From assembly GCF_051465645.1 (NCBI RefSeq), contig NZ_CP195790.1:3596001-3660000 (forward strand): DNA of 64,000 nucleotides, written 5' to 3'. Both the position numbers and the translations under genes were made by a program. The notes under the pieces are model-generated. The model was not told the DNA's origin, made no database searches, and saw only the letters and a list, made by a program, of their open reading frames with translations. Shown piece after piece: positions 29,501-37,732 of the stretch; position 1 is the stretch's first letter, and each line of letters opens with the position of its first letter. The DNA is from Planctomicrobium sp051465645 (GTDB taxonomy: Bacteria; Planctomycetota; Planctomycetia; Planctomycetales; Planctomycetaceae).

Positions 29501-29869
29501 ACGCTGACAGGCATTGTGGTCAACGATTCCATTGTGCTCGTCGACTTCATCAACCAGAAGGTCAAAGAAGGAAGTCCAATTCGCGACGCTATTCTTGAAT
29601 CAGGTGTGCGTCGTCTCCGACCGATCCTGTTGACCTCAGTCACAACAATCGCGGGACTTTTCCCTCTCATTCTAGAGACATCAGCTCAGGCTCAGATTCT
29701 GATCCCAATGGCAGTCAGTATCTGTTTCGGACTGGCACTGACAACCTTCCTCGTGCTGATCTTTGTTCCGACGTTTTACCTGCTGCACGCTCAGATTACA
29801 GGTCGATTCGATCGGGAAGCCAAAGAATTCGCCCTCCGAGACCTGGCAGAGACTTCAGGCAACGCATAA
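26558..29869 (+). CDS. RND-family efflux transporter permease (AcrB-like)
   Basis: 1103 aa inner-membrane proton antiporter, with TM1 at the N-terminus and two large periplasmic loops. The TM4 proton relay is intact (GIVVDDSIVISEN, with both aspartates). In TM10 the equivalent of the AcrB Lys reads GIVVNDSIVLVDF, so the Lys is Asn, as in several RND branches outside classical HAE1. Length and two-fold repeat are normal. It is the last gene of a TetR/adaptor/pump operon and is closed by a bidirectional terminator. The substrate is unknown. Confidence 0.94.
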   Translation: MNSLIRWAILNTPAMNTLMLAVVFIGLFGLFNMRREVFPEFDLEIVLVTVPYPGASPDEVEEGICQKIEEAVRSIDGIKKQTSVAKEGVGAVILELRTDVDPQRIVNEVRSEVDRIPSFPLLAEDPEVEQITLRDAAITVGIVGPDDEQNELSEWRLREVAEAIRDELTRLPTVSIAKIVGAKDFEIDVEISEETLRRHGLTLSQVADIIRSENLELPAGTIRTSGQDILVKSKNKGNVGTEIEKLPLITDANGVVLTVADLGTVRDEFVDVDIFTRINGKPGMAITIERSKTEDLLALTDEVHAYVNAKKMPAGYELITWSDRSVEVRDRLKLLSENGVQGLILVVVTLSLFMNLRLSWWVAFGIPISILGACAVLYFNGDTLNMLTTFTFVMALGIVVDDSIVISENIHSHRMMGKSPVQAAIDGTQEVAGAVVSSVATTIIAFMPLAFVSGVMGKFIAVMPLTMIATLLFSLFEAIFVLPCHLAHESHAGEESGPLASMRRFNSRISFPFRWTIGLVLLATGAVLELFAYPVRRISKGVDRLNKATDYSMQVFSNTMYLPLLYRAVKFPGVTLSVGVVILMLAFSLVKGGIVQFNIFPKVDSNTIEANIAFPDGTPTSVADAATLKLEEAIQRIHAKYRDQNEPILHLTRRSVGYVTIPQGPGTATESSGSHIGAVTAQLRDVTKRNVHSEQILSEWRTAAGEFPGAESVIFGASAMGPGGTPIEFKLLANAENMDDLETAVERVKARLNEFNGVFDVRDDSRPGKWEFQLKIKEDAIAMGVPLQTLAQTVRGSYYGEEVMRLQRGRHEVKLMVRYPRDERRSLTEFDQIRIRGNDGVERPLTELADVTIDRSYSEVNRVNQRRSITISADVDEGIANASDIVRTLKSDFMPKLFEELPGVDVRWEGQQEQTEESVQSLLVGMAVALVAMFVLLTLQFNSYFQPLLILAIIPFALAGAIAGHAMMGMPLTLFSLFGLVTLTGIVVNDSIVLVDFINQKVKEGSPIRDAILESGVRRLRPILLTSVTTIAGLFPLILETSAQAQILIPMAVSICFGLALTTFLVLIFVPTFYLLHAQITGRFDREAKEFALRDLAETSGNA

Positions 29870-29900
29870 GCCCGATAACGGGTTCGACACTGGACCAACG

Positions 29901-29942
29901 AAAAAGACGCCCCACCTCATCACTGAAGTGGAGCGTCTTTTT
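29901..29942. terminator. bidirectional intrinsic terminator
   Basis: AAAAAGACGCCCCAC pairs with GTGGAGCGTCTTTTT (15 bp, one mismatch). A and T tracts flank both sides, serving the RND operon and the converging COG0523 gene. Confidence 0.92.
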
Positions 29943-29960
29943 AATTTCAGCAACTCAACA

Positions 29961-31070
29961 TTACGACACTGGAGTCGCAAGACGGTGTGTCGGTGTCGGG
30001 CGACCTGGACGGAAGCTCTGTGTCTGCCGGAAGGTTGCCTTCACTTGCAGCAATTCGGCCACTTCTTCAACGGCCTCTTTCACCAGTTCCTGCAGCTCGG
30101 CCGGGTCACAGGCGACTCGGGCGTTCACAATCACTTCGGCTTTCTTCACATCGCAATTTGATGGCAATGAAAGCTCAACCCGAGTGTCGCTGCTGATCAG
30201 GTTGGCGACACCGAAGAAGCCTTCCCACAGGCCAATCGTTTTCAGGTGCGCTGGCTCGTATTGAGCTGCCTTGAGTTTCCCCTGCAGCTGATAGACCACG
30301 CCCAGCAGGAAGTCATCGAGAAAGAATTCATTTTCTGATTCGACGGTTAAGCTGCTGTTGAGCCATCCCAGCTCGGCTTCCCCATCGGCATAGATGTCGT
30401 AATCGATGTCGAGGATCTTGCGGCCGAAATCCCCGTCCTGAGCCAGAAACTCGACAAGTTGATCGATGCCAGCCCCTTCCTTTGCCGAGATTCGCAGCAA
30501 TGGAGTGTTAGGATACTGCTGCTCGCAAAGCTGTGTGATCTCTGCCAGTTCTCGTTCGTTCAGTTCATCGATCCGATTCACCAGAATCAGATCGGCTTCT
30601 TCCAGCTGCTTGGAAAGAATGTATGCGGCTTTCGGAGAGAAGCCCGCCTGTTGTTCGTTCTTCAGAATACGAATGCCGTGACTTGGCTTCAGAATGACCC
30701 CATAAGGAGCAATGCTGAAATCCGCATCAAACATCTGCTTGATCGGCTGAATGACGGTCGCAACAAGATCCGTACAGCTTCCCACAGGTTCGGCGAGGAT
30801 GACGTCTGGACGCTCACTAGCCGACAGCTTTTCCATCGTGCCGATCAGCTCGTTGAAATTGCAGCAGAAGCAGGCTCCGGCAACTTCGCCGACATCAAAC
30901 CCCTGTGACCGCAATGAATTGGTATCGACCAGATCCGTTGCCTGATCGTTTGTCACGATCCCGACGTTCAACCCCTGATCGGTATAGTGCTTGGCGAGCC
31001 GCCCCAGTGTGGTCGTTTTTCCGGCACCAAGAAATCCACCGAGCAGAATGAAACGAATGCGATGAGCCAT
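29961..31070 (-). CDS. CobW/COG0523-family metal-associated GTPase
   Basis: About 369 aa G3E-type P-loop GTPase of the kind that aids metal insertion. Walker A is GGFLGAGKTTT, then a CFCC motif in GACFCCNFNEL (the family CxCC metal site), a Walker B-type ILAEPVGSC, and NRID as the NKxD guanine motif. The C-terminal half does not show the usual CobW C-terminal domain and is rich in charged helices, ending in an Arg/Pro-rich tail. The ATG at 31070 begins at the first strand and is preferred over the upstream one at 31106. The metal and client are unknown; no metalloenzyme gene is adjacent. Confidence 0.85.
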   Translation of the reverse strand: MAHRIRFILLGGFLGAGKTTTLGRLAKHYTDQGLNVGIVTNDQATDLVDTNSLRSQGFDVGEVAGACFCCNFNELIGTMEKLSASERPDVILAEPVGSCTDLVATVIQPIKQMFDADFSIAPYGVILKPSHGIRILKNEQQAGFSPKAAYILSKQLEEADLILVNRIDELNERELAEITQLCEQQYPNTPLLRISAKEGAGIDQLVEFLAQDGDFGRKILDIDYDIYADGEAELGWLNSSLTVESENEFFLDDFLLGVVYQLQGKLKAAQYEPAHLKTIGLWEGFFGVANLISSDTRVELSLPSNCDVKKAEVIVNARVACDPAELQELVKEAVEEVAELLQVKATFRQTQSFRPGRPTPTHRLATPVS

Positions 31071-31636
31071 AATTTCAGTTCTTTCGTCAGCAACTCGCTC
31101 TATCAAATAGCAGCAACCGGCGTTTCAATCACCGCATAATCTGTTTTAGAAAATCAACCAGCAAGAGTTCGCAGGATGGATTTCTACCAAGCCACACAGC
31201 CTTCACAAGGCAGTGCTGCTCGACAGATGGCGGCCTTCGTCGGAACAGCTTGAAATCTGCTCGATTCCGTTGACCTTCGCCGACTCAACAATAATCTTGC
31301 GATCATTAGATCATCTTTCTGTGAACTTTTCTCGCTCCCATCGGAATCTTTTACGCCAATTTTTACTGCAATCCTCCAGCGTCTCTGAACAGTGTTGAGC
31401 AATTGATCTGGAAAACGTCGATCGCAACAATACTCTGAAGCGAATAAACAAATTGAAACGACGGTCAACGGCACACCAAAACAGGGCGGCCTGAACCGAT
31501 CTATCAGGGTTGGAATCACAGTATCCATCTTGGCGAAACCTGTGCTGATGCTCATTATCTTCGCGGTGAGTCGCAAGTTCATCGACTGATTAACGTAACG
31601 AATCCGGCCTTCAAGCCAGTGTGAAGAAAGCAAGAC
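31071..31636. other. long divergent intergenic region
   Basis: About 560 bp between the COG0523 gene and the epimerase. A 175-codon minus-strand frame spans it but overlaps the epimerase start, has a skewed composition and no family features, so I see no gene. Confidence 0.45.
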
Positions 31637-32593
31637 ATGAGAGTTCTGGTCACCGGAGGCGCCGGATTTATTGGAAGTCATCTCACTGACGCCCTGTTGA
31701 AAGCAGGACATCAGGTGGCAGTCATCGACGATCTGTCTTCTGGCAGCAGCTCAAATGTCCCGGCAACCGCGAAGTTCTTTCAGATTGACATTCGCAATTC
31801 ACAACAAGTTGCAGACGCATTCGCAGAGTTCCGCCCTGACGCCGTGAGCCATCAGGCGGCACAAATGTCCGTCAGTCGTTCGGTTCGAGAGCCGGGCTTC
31901 GACGCAGAGGTCAACCTTCTTGGGCTGATCAATGTCGCTTCTGCCGCTGTCGCGGTCGGAACGAAGCGGATGGTCTTCGCTTCATCTGGAGGGGTCCTCT
32001 ACGGCGAAGCGACATCTCCAGCCGGAGAAGAAACACCTGCTCAGCCAGTTTCGCCATACGGCATCAGTAAGTGGGGCGGAGAACAATACCTCAAGTTCTT
32101 CCATCGTGAACACGGACTTTCATCCGTCGCTCTCCGTTATGCCAACGTCTACGGAGAACGACAGAATCCACATGGCGAAGCAGGAGTGGTCGCCATCTTC
32201 TGCACACGCTTACTGCGTGGACAATCAGCGACAATCAACGGCGACGGGAAGTACGTCCGCGATTACGTCCATGTCTCCGATGTCGTCCGAGCGAATCTGG
32301 CGGCACTGCAACTGAATCAGTCTGGTTTCGAACCGATCAATATCGGCACTGGAATCGGCACCGACGTCAATGAACTGGCGACACAAGTACGCCAGTCCTG
32401 CATAGACATTCTTCACGCACGAGGAATCTCGACAGAGGTTCCAGAACTTGGTCGCGGGCCAGAACGAGCAGGGGATTTGCGTTCCAATCTCGTTGCCTGG
32501 GACAAGGCGAAGACCGTGCTGAACTGGAGCCCGCTGGTCGAATTCAAAAGCGGTCTGCAACAGACTGTCAGCTGGTTTGCTGACCAGTTGTAG
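31637..32593 (+). CDS. NAD-dependent sugar-nucleotide epimerase/dehydratase
   Basis: Extended-SDR enzyme, 318 aa, of the UDP-glucose 4-epimerase type. The motifs are VTGGAGFIGSH (cofactor), the DDLSSG sugar-nucleotide loop, ASSGGVLYG with the catalytic Ser, SPYGISKWGGE with Tyr and Lys, and GDGKYVRDYVHVSDV near the C-terminus. It fits GalE or UDP-glucuronate epimerase-like enzymes for surface polysaccharides; the exact sugar cannot be assigned. It ends 15 bp from the converging peroxiredoxin-kinase gene. Confidence 0.88.
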   Translation: MRVLVTGGAGFIGSHLTDALLKAGHQVAVIDDLSSGSSSNVPATAKFFQIDIRNSQQVADAFAEFRPDAVSHQAAQMSVSRSVREPGFDAEVNLLGLINVASAAVAVGTKRMVFASSGGVLYGEATSPAGEETPAQPVSPYGISKWGGEQYLKFFHREHGLSSVALRYANVYGERQNPHGEAGVVAIFCTRLLRGQSATINGDGKYVRDYVHVSDVVRANLAALQLNQSGFEPINIGTGIGTDVNELATQVRQSCIDILHARGISTEVPELGRGPERAGDLRSNLVAWDKAKTVLNWSPLVEFKSGLQQTVSWFADQL

Positions 32594-32608
32594 GAATGCT
32601 GGAGGAAT

Positions 32609-34138
32609 CTAGTAGGCGGCCTCTGCCTCTTGAAGTTGCTGAAGCACCTGCGTCATTGTAGAGCGATCTGCCTGATCAGGTGCGAGCATCGGCACAATGA
32701 GTGATTGCCACTCGACCGGAATGTCTCCAAGCAAACTGGCTGCCAGATTCTCCTGACGTAACTTCAGGAGAATGGAGAGTGGCGACTTGTCCGGCATCGC
32801 CCGACGTCCGGTGATCATCTCAAAGAAGATTAACCCCAGGGCAAAAACATCCGCAGCCGGGCCGGCCGTCTGTCCAGATGCCTGTTCCGGGGACATGTAA
32901 GCCGGTGTGCCAGAAATCGTCGCAGCTTCAGCCTGATCCCCCGCGACCATGATCATGGTGTTGTCGGGATTCGCCGAAGCAGCAACTGGATGCGTCTGCG
33001 TTTTCTTGACCGATTCCGTAACAGGTTGGCGATTGCTTCTCGCTAATCCAAAGTCCAGAATCTTCGGCTGACCATCGTCGGTGATTACGATGTTCGCCGG
33101 TTTCAAATCTCCATGCAGCACGCCCTGCTGGTGAGCAGCAAGAATCCCGGATGCCATTCCCGTTGCCAGACGAAGGAACCGATGTCGCTCCAACGGGCCA
33201 TTCCCCAGCAGATCAGCGAGCGGAACCCCGTGCAGTCGTTCCATCGTAATGATGGGCATGCCGTCGACTTCATCCACAGCATAAATCGTACAGACGTTCG
33301 GATGGTTCAATCTGGCTGCGGAACGCGCTTCAAGAATTGCTTCAGATCGGGCATCAATCCCTTGTGAATGAAGCACCTTCAAGGCAACGACACGCTCCAG
33401 TCGCGTATCCCAGGCTTCAAAGACATTCCCGAAAGAGCCGGAGCCAAGTTGTGAACGAATACGATAATGCCCGAGCGCGGTCCCCGGTCGCAACAATGCT
33501 TCGGCATCAAACTGGCCGTCCGCGCTGGTCCAGCCCGCCGGGCAAAGACCACCTGCCTGCACCGCATCCAGGACTCGAAGCGTCTCGTCCGTGTTCCGCC
33601 CCACGCTCAGATTCTGCACGACTGTATACTGCAGGGTTCCTTCAGGATCGATGATAAACAGACCGCGTAACGCAACCTGATTCTTCGCATCCCAGACACC
33701 GTACTGACGGGCAACTTGACCAGTGACATCCGCTCCCAGCGGAAAGCGAAGTGGTCCCAATCCGCCATCAGCCGGTGGTGTGTTCAGCCATTCCCGGTGC
33801 ATCTCAACAGAGTCGCTACTGATCCCGAGTATCTCGCAGTCGCGTTGCTGAAAGTCTTCAAGCCGCGCGCTGAATGCGGTCAGTTCGGTCGGGCAGACGA
33901 AAGAAAAATCACGAGGGTAGAAAAGCAAAATGAGCCAACGGCCAGCGAACTCCTGGCGACGGACAAGCTGCACCTGATCGACACCAGAGATCACAAATTC
34001 CAGTGCAAAGTCGGGTGCTGTCTGACCAACACACGCGACTGCACCTTGAACTGACTCTGTCGAATCAAGACTGCCTGCATTTGGAGTGACAGCGTCCGGC
34101 ATGATTCGAGTTGCCCTGTGAGAGAGGAGATGTGGCAT
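32609..34138 (-). CDS. peroxiredoxin-Ser/Thr protein kinase fusion
   Basis: One uninterrupted frame joins two complete enzymes. Residue numbers here count from the TTG at 34168. Residues about 48-215 are an AhpC/Prx1-type 2-Cys peroxiredoxin: FYPRDFSFVCPTEL holds the peroxidatic C92 and GGLCPAGW the resolving C209. Residues about 230-515 are a Hanks-type kinase: glycine loop GSGSFGNVFEAWD, ALKVL with K264, HGDLKPANI with catalytic D354, DFG at 372-374, and YMSPEQ. The catalytic loop is HGD and not HRD, so it is a non-RD kinase. There is no membrane segment. Start options are TTG 34168, ATG 34138 and ATG 34102. It lies 107-173 bp after a thioredoxin-fold lipoprotein gene. Peroxide-driven control of the kinase is my inference. 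Confidence 0.93.
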   Translation of the reverse strand: MPHLLSHRATRIMPDAVTPNAGSLDSTESVQGAVACVGQTAPDFALEFVISGVDQVQLVRRQEFAGRWLILLFYPRDFSFVCPTELTAFSARLEDFQQRDCEILGISSDSVEMHREWLNTPPADGGLGPLRFPLGADVTGQVARQYGVWDAKNQVALRGLFIIDPEGTLQYTVVQNLSVGRNTDETLRVLDAVQAGGLCPAGWTSADGQFDAEALLRPGTALGHYRIRSQLGSGSFGNVFEAWDTRLERVVALKVLHSQGIDARSEAILEARSAARLNHPNVCTIYAVDEVDGMPIITMERLHGVPLADLLGNGPLERHRFLRLATGMASGILAAHQQGVLHGDLKPANIVITDDGQPKILDFGLARSNRQPVTESVKKTQTHPVAASANPDNTMIMVAGDQAEAATISGTPAYMSPEQASGQTAGPAADVFALGLIFFEMITGRRAMPDKSPLSILLKLRQENLAASLLGDIPVEWQSLIVPMLAPDQADRSTMTQVLQQLQEAEAAY

Positions 34139-34274
34139 ACTGTCATTGGAGGCCCGTCCTTCCAACAACGTCGCCAGGTTGCTTCTCAGGGAACTTGCCC
34201 CGGATTCAACCTTACAACCACATCATAGTCGTCACAGCATCAGGAGACGATTGAACAGCTGGCGGAATGCTGCA

Positions 34275-35618
34275 CTATCTCGTCAGAGTCTTGTCGAGAT
34301 CCGCTTCAAGCTGAGTGATGTCGACATTCACGCTCCGGACGATTCCATCACGATCGACCAGCCAATATTGTGGTACGTCTTTCACTCCATAATGACGAGC
34401 GACTAGATTCTGCTCTCCACGCTTTTCCGCATCGGAGAAGAAGATCTGCGGCCAGTCGAGCTTGTGCTGCTGAACAAACTGGCTGACGGCGACTTCATCA
34501 CGATCCATATTCACACCGACAGCGCGGATGCGTCCATCGTGCTTGGTGAGTGCCGTCTGAATCAGTGGCAGGTCTTCCTGAAACTTACCGGAGTTTGAAG
34601 TCCAGAACGCCACCAGAACCATCTGACCTTTCAACTGGCTCGCTGAGACAAACCCTCCATTCAGGAGTGTTCCTCCGAACTCGACCAGATGCTCGCCTGG
34701 AAGTCGCAAGCGTCGCAATGAGCTTTCAACCTGTTGGAAATACGGGGTCTGCGAGTAAGTCTGTTCAATCCACGCGTAACAGGTTTCTGCTTCGCTGTCA
34801 TATCGCAGCTTCTCACACATCTGACCAGCGAGAACCAGATTCATCGCCGCCCGATTTGTTTCCTGCGGGAAATTCGTTGCAAACTTCTGAGCTTCTTTTG
34901 CGTAGGCCAAAGTCCACTTCGGACTTGGTTGCTCAGAACGAGTCGCCATATTCTGAATCAGCTCCAGAACACGGGATGCTGATTCAATCGCGGCAAATGA
35001 TGTTGGATCTTTTTCGAATAATGTCTCAGCGTCTTCAGCCAGTTTCTGAGCCTGATCAGCGTCACCAGCCGAGGCCAGTTGCATCCGCGCATCGCACAGA
35101 CACAGGATCGCAGCATTGAACTGCTCGGTCATTCCCGGCTTATCGAATGTTTTGACAATCGCTTCTGAAGCGAGCTTCACAATCGCTCGATTGCGGCGAA
35201 GTGAGTCCTCGCTTGAATCGGTGGTTCCAGCAACGACAGTATGAGTCGCACTGGTCACGACACCTTTTGATTCTGCCGAAGAGACGCGCAGCTTGGCGAT
35301 CTCATTCAGAAGCCATTCCACGGACCCTTTGGCTGGTTGTGGATCAGGGTCAGGGCGGGCCGCTTCTTTGGTTGCAGCCGTTAATTGAATCTCTCCGCGG
35401 TGAACTGCTTTCACCGCTGGCATTTCCGTCTGCTCCGGTGCAACTGGTGCTGCTTCAGGAGTGACAGGTTGAAATTCCGCCGTCTCAGGAGCGGATGACG
35501 TCCCGCATCCTGCGAAGCCCAATGCGAGCCCCAAGGTCACCGTCCCCCATGTCGCGCGCGATGAAAACGCGGAATTCGTGCCGGCTGCCCGTACTCGATT
35601 CGAAATCCATTTCGACAT
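34275..35618 (-). CDS. TlpA-like thioredoxin-fold lipoprotein lacking CXXC
   Basis: 447 aa. A long leader ends in LGFAGC (lipobox Cys 38), so it is probably a membrane-anchored lipoprotein. A Pro/Ala-rich linker and a helical middle domain (about 100-300) precede a C-terminal thioredoxin fold (about 310-445). The fold is recognisable from LVAFWTSNSGKFQEDLP, VGVNMDRD and the cis-proline loop DVPQYWLVDRDG. The position of the redox CXXC reads TSNS, so both cysteines are absent and the domain cannot act as a normal disulfide reductase. It is upstream of the peroxiredoxin-kinase fusion on the same strand. Confidence 0.82.
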   Translation of the reverse strand: MSKWISNRVRAAGTNSAFSSRATWGTVTLGLALGFAGCGTSSAPETAEFQPVTPEAAPVAPEQTEMPAVKAVHRGEIQLTAATKEAARPDPDPQPAKGSVEWLLNEIAKLRVSSAESKGVVTSATHTVVAGTTDSSEDSLRRNRAIVKLASEAIVKTFDKPGMTEQFNAAILCLCDARMQLASAGDADQAQKLAEDAETLFEKDPTSFAAIESASRVLELIQNMATRSEQPSPKWTLAYAKEAQKFATNFPQETNRAAMNLVLAGQMCEKLRYDSEAETCYAWIEQTYSQTPYFQQVESSLRRLRLPGEHLVEFGGTLLNGGFVSASQLKGQMVLVAFWTSNSGKFQEDLPLIQTALTKHDGRIRAVGVNMDRDEVAVSQFVQQHKLDWPQIFFSDAEKRGEQNLVARHYGVKDVPQYWLVDRDGIVRSVNVDITQLEADLDKTLTR

Positions 35619-35954
35619 GACGACGTTCTCCCTTGCTCTTCCGTGAGCATGTTCCCAAAAAAATCACCGTATCACGGTCTCCAGATCACTGTCTCCAGTT
35701 CTCCGTTCCCGGAGAACTGTGTCTACGACTCTTCACCCCAAATGGTGAACGTCATTGATGACATCGACTGAACACGGCGTACGATTAACGAGAGGCCCAA
35801 TTGGACAGACTTCACTGCGAACGCATTTGGTCCGCATCAAATTCAGCTGGAACAACTGAATTGAAGTCCGCACACGCTCGATATCACGCAACAATGGGTG
35901 CACTCTGATGTTGTTTCAGACTGCAACAATTGGGTTTTAAGCAATTTCTACAAA
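35619..35954. other. divergent region before the lipoyl-like gene
   Basis: About 335 bp with no supported gene. It holds a direct repeat of CACTGTCTCC/CGGTCTCC-like sequence near 35670-35700 and presumably promoters on both strands. Confidence 0.35.
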
Positions 35955-36227
35955 ATGAATCAAGATCCGTTCTCAGCCAACGTTGTCTCCCTGGCTCTCC
36001 CCGACCTCGGGACAGGTGACCTGCCCATCCGTTTTCTTACGTGGCTCGTCCCTGTCGATTCGCAAGTCATTACAGGAGAACGAATTGCTGAGATCCTCGT
36101 CGACGGAATCGTATTCTGTGTCGAATCGGATCACGATGGTGTCCTGATCACACAGTCCGCCCACCCTGGAATAATCCTGAAGCCGAATGCGGTCATTGGA
36201 CGAGTTCAGCTCGCGGATGCCGACTAA
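35955..36227 (+). CDS. free-standing lipoyl/biotinyl-like domain without the modified lysine
   Basis: About 90 aa. The sequence follows the lipoyl-domain pattern of 2-oxoacid dehydrogenase E2 proteins: LALPDLGTGDLPIRFLTWLV, then VDSQVITGERIAEILVDG, VESDHDGVLI and a final VIGRVQL. Where E2 domains have DKA with the lipoylated Lys, this has DGI, so it cannot be lipoylated or biotinylated at that site. No E1, E2, E3 or carboxylase gene is nearby. The frame is open from a GTG at 35898; the ATG at 35955 begins near the domain edge. Neither start has a strong ribosome site. Function unknown. Confidence 0.6.
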   Translation: MNQDPFSANVVSLALPDLGTGDLPIRFLTWLVPVDSQVITGERIAEILVDGIVFCVESDHDGVLITQSAHPGIILKPNAVIGRVQLADAD

Positions 36228-36253
36228 CGCTGGTCCCAGAAAACGACACCTGA

Positions 36254-36292
36254 AACAAAAATTGGGCGGCGATCAGACTGACCGCCACCCAA
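36254..36292 (-). terminator. terminator for the zinc-ribbon gene
   Basis: TTGGGCGGCG and CGCCACCCAA form a stem with one mismatch. Read on the minus strand it runs into ATTTTTGTTT. Confidence 0.7.
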
Positions 36293-36351
36293 TAGATTGT
36301 GACGACATCAACACTCGTCTCAGAGCAGTTCCAGCGATTGTGAACTGATGA

Positions 36352-37062
36352 CTAATCTTCCTTGGAAACCGGATAAAGCAGGCGGCCGCAAACGCTGCAA
36401 ATCATCAATTTCCCACTGTTCACCAGCACGCGATGTTGAGGCGTGAGTGACACAAAGCATTGATTGCACATTCCGTTTTCTGATGAGGCCATGGCTTCTG
36501 CGCCATACGCTTCGACCAGCCGGTCGTACTGTACCTTCAGTTCATTCGGAATGATTGTTTCGACTTCTTTGATTTTCGCTCGCAGGTGATTCTCGCGATC
36601 GCGCAGTTCAACGGCTTTAACATCAAACTCCGCTGAATACACTTTCAGATCTTCGGTCAGATCGACAATCTGCTTCTTCGTGGCAGTGACATCCGCTGAC
36701 CGTGCATCGACCCGATCTAGCCATTCAAGAATTTCGTCTTCGAGTACCGCTTTAGCGACGCGGTCCGCTTCCATCTGCCCTTTGATGATGTCGAATTCCC
36801 GGTTGGAAGACGCGGTATTCAACTTCCCTTGCAGATCGAGCAGGTGCGACTCTTTCGACTTCAGATCGAGGTTCTTGCGATCGACAGCCGCTCGAGCGTC
36901 CTTCAGTTCCTGCTCACGCAGAACCAATTGTTGCTCCGCTTCAGCAATTCGCGTCTGACGAACCTTAATTTGGCGCGGTCCTTTACCCAACTGATCAAGA
37001 ATGTCCTTAAGTCGAACATGTAGTGAATGAAGGTGACCGAACTGCGCACCTGCTGACGCCAT
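36352..37062 (-). CDS. coiled-coil protein with C-terminal C4 zinc ribbon (DUF164/CT398-like)
   Basis: About 236 aa. A long helical coiled coil (residues about 10-180) carries a conserved-looking turn, NREFDIIKGQ, then a zinc ribbon made of MCNQC and ICSVCG followed by LLYP. This is the architecture of the CT398/DUF164 zinc-ribbon family, which has been linked to sigma-54 and to secretion or flagellar proteins in chlamydiae; its role here is not established. The ATG at 37062 has GGAG upstream and is preferred to one eleven codons earlier. Confidence 0.82.
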   Translation of the reverse strand: MASAGAQFGHLHSLHVRLKDILDQLGKGPRQIKVRQTRIAEAEQQLVLREQELKDARAAVDRKNLDLKSKESHLLDLQGKLNTASSNREFDIIKGQMEADRVAKAVLEDEILEWLDRVDARSADVTATKKQIVDLTEDLKVYSAEFDVKAVELRDRENHLRAKIKEVETIIPNELKVQYDRLVEAYGAEAMASSENGMCNQCFVSLTPQHRVLVNSGKLMICSVCGRLLYPVSKED

Positions 37063-37291
37063 AAAGGCACTCCGTTGACGAATTGAAAAGAGCAATCCGG
37101 GGCGTTTGCCCCTTCTACATCAGGCTATCAGTCGAAAATCAGCGACGTCCGACTCGACGTGACCGCCATAGCAGACACATCAACCTTGATGGATTCCTCA
37201 AATGAGGAACACCTATCCAGTCTGGCAGATTTCGAATGACTTTCCAATCTCCGCATCCTCATCATCTCTGAATCAATGAACGAAAATCAGG

Positions 37292-37732
37292 TCAGAGATC
37301 CTGAAAGTGCGCTTCGAGCTGTTTCAGCAAAGGATCAATCGTCTTCCCTTGAATGCTGTGAGGAGGCTTCCAGGACACCCATTCACTTCCAAGATGCTCC
37401 GTATGATTGATCTCGTGTTCATCCTCCACCCGGGCGAGAAAGATCGTCAGCGTCTTCAGATATGTCTGCTCTTTCTTTCCGCCATAACGAGCAGCAGACA
37501 CTTCATATTCCTGAATATATTGAAACGCGTCATCCAGCCGCACGAGGCTGCGATTGATTCCGGTTTCCTCTTCCATCTCCCGCAACGCACATTCGATGTC
37601 TGTCTCACCAGGATCGACATGTCCCTTAGGAAGATCCCAGCGGTCAGAATGTCGCATCAGCAGAAATGATTTCACGGGGTCACCGCACACCAGAATGACG
37701 CCGCAGGATCGAGGTTGTTTGCTCTTTGCCAT
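37292..37732 (-). CDS. Nudix hydrolase, Ap4A-hydrolase-like
   Basis: About 146 aa. It has a complete Nudix box, GHVDPGETDIECALREMEEETG, here in the arrangement of bis(5'-nucleosyl)-tetraphosphatases, preceded by RWDLPKG. Such enzymes cleave dinucleoside polyphosphates or related pyrophosphates using Mg2+. The frame is open to an ATG at 37819, but the intervening 29 residues are outside the domain. The ATG at 37732 begins just before the first strand. Neither has a strong ribosome site. Substrate not determined. Confidence 0.85.
   Translation of the reverse strand: MAKSKQPRSCGVILVCGDPVKSFLLMRHSDRWDLPKGHVDPGETDIECALREMEEETGINRSLVRLDDAFQYIQEYEVSAARYGGKKEQTYLKTLTIFLARVEDEHEINHTEHLGSEWVSWKPPHSIQGKTIDPLLKQLEAHFQDL

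Noticed and set aside
31184..31711. 175-codon minus-strand frame between the COG0523 gene and the epimerase
   Set aside because: It overlaps the well-supported epimerase start, and its product is Ser/Arg/Cys-rich with no recognisable domain.
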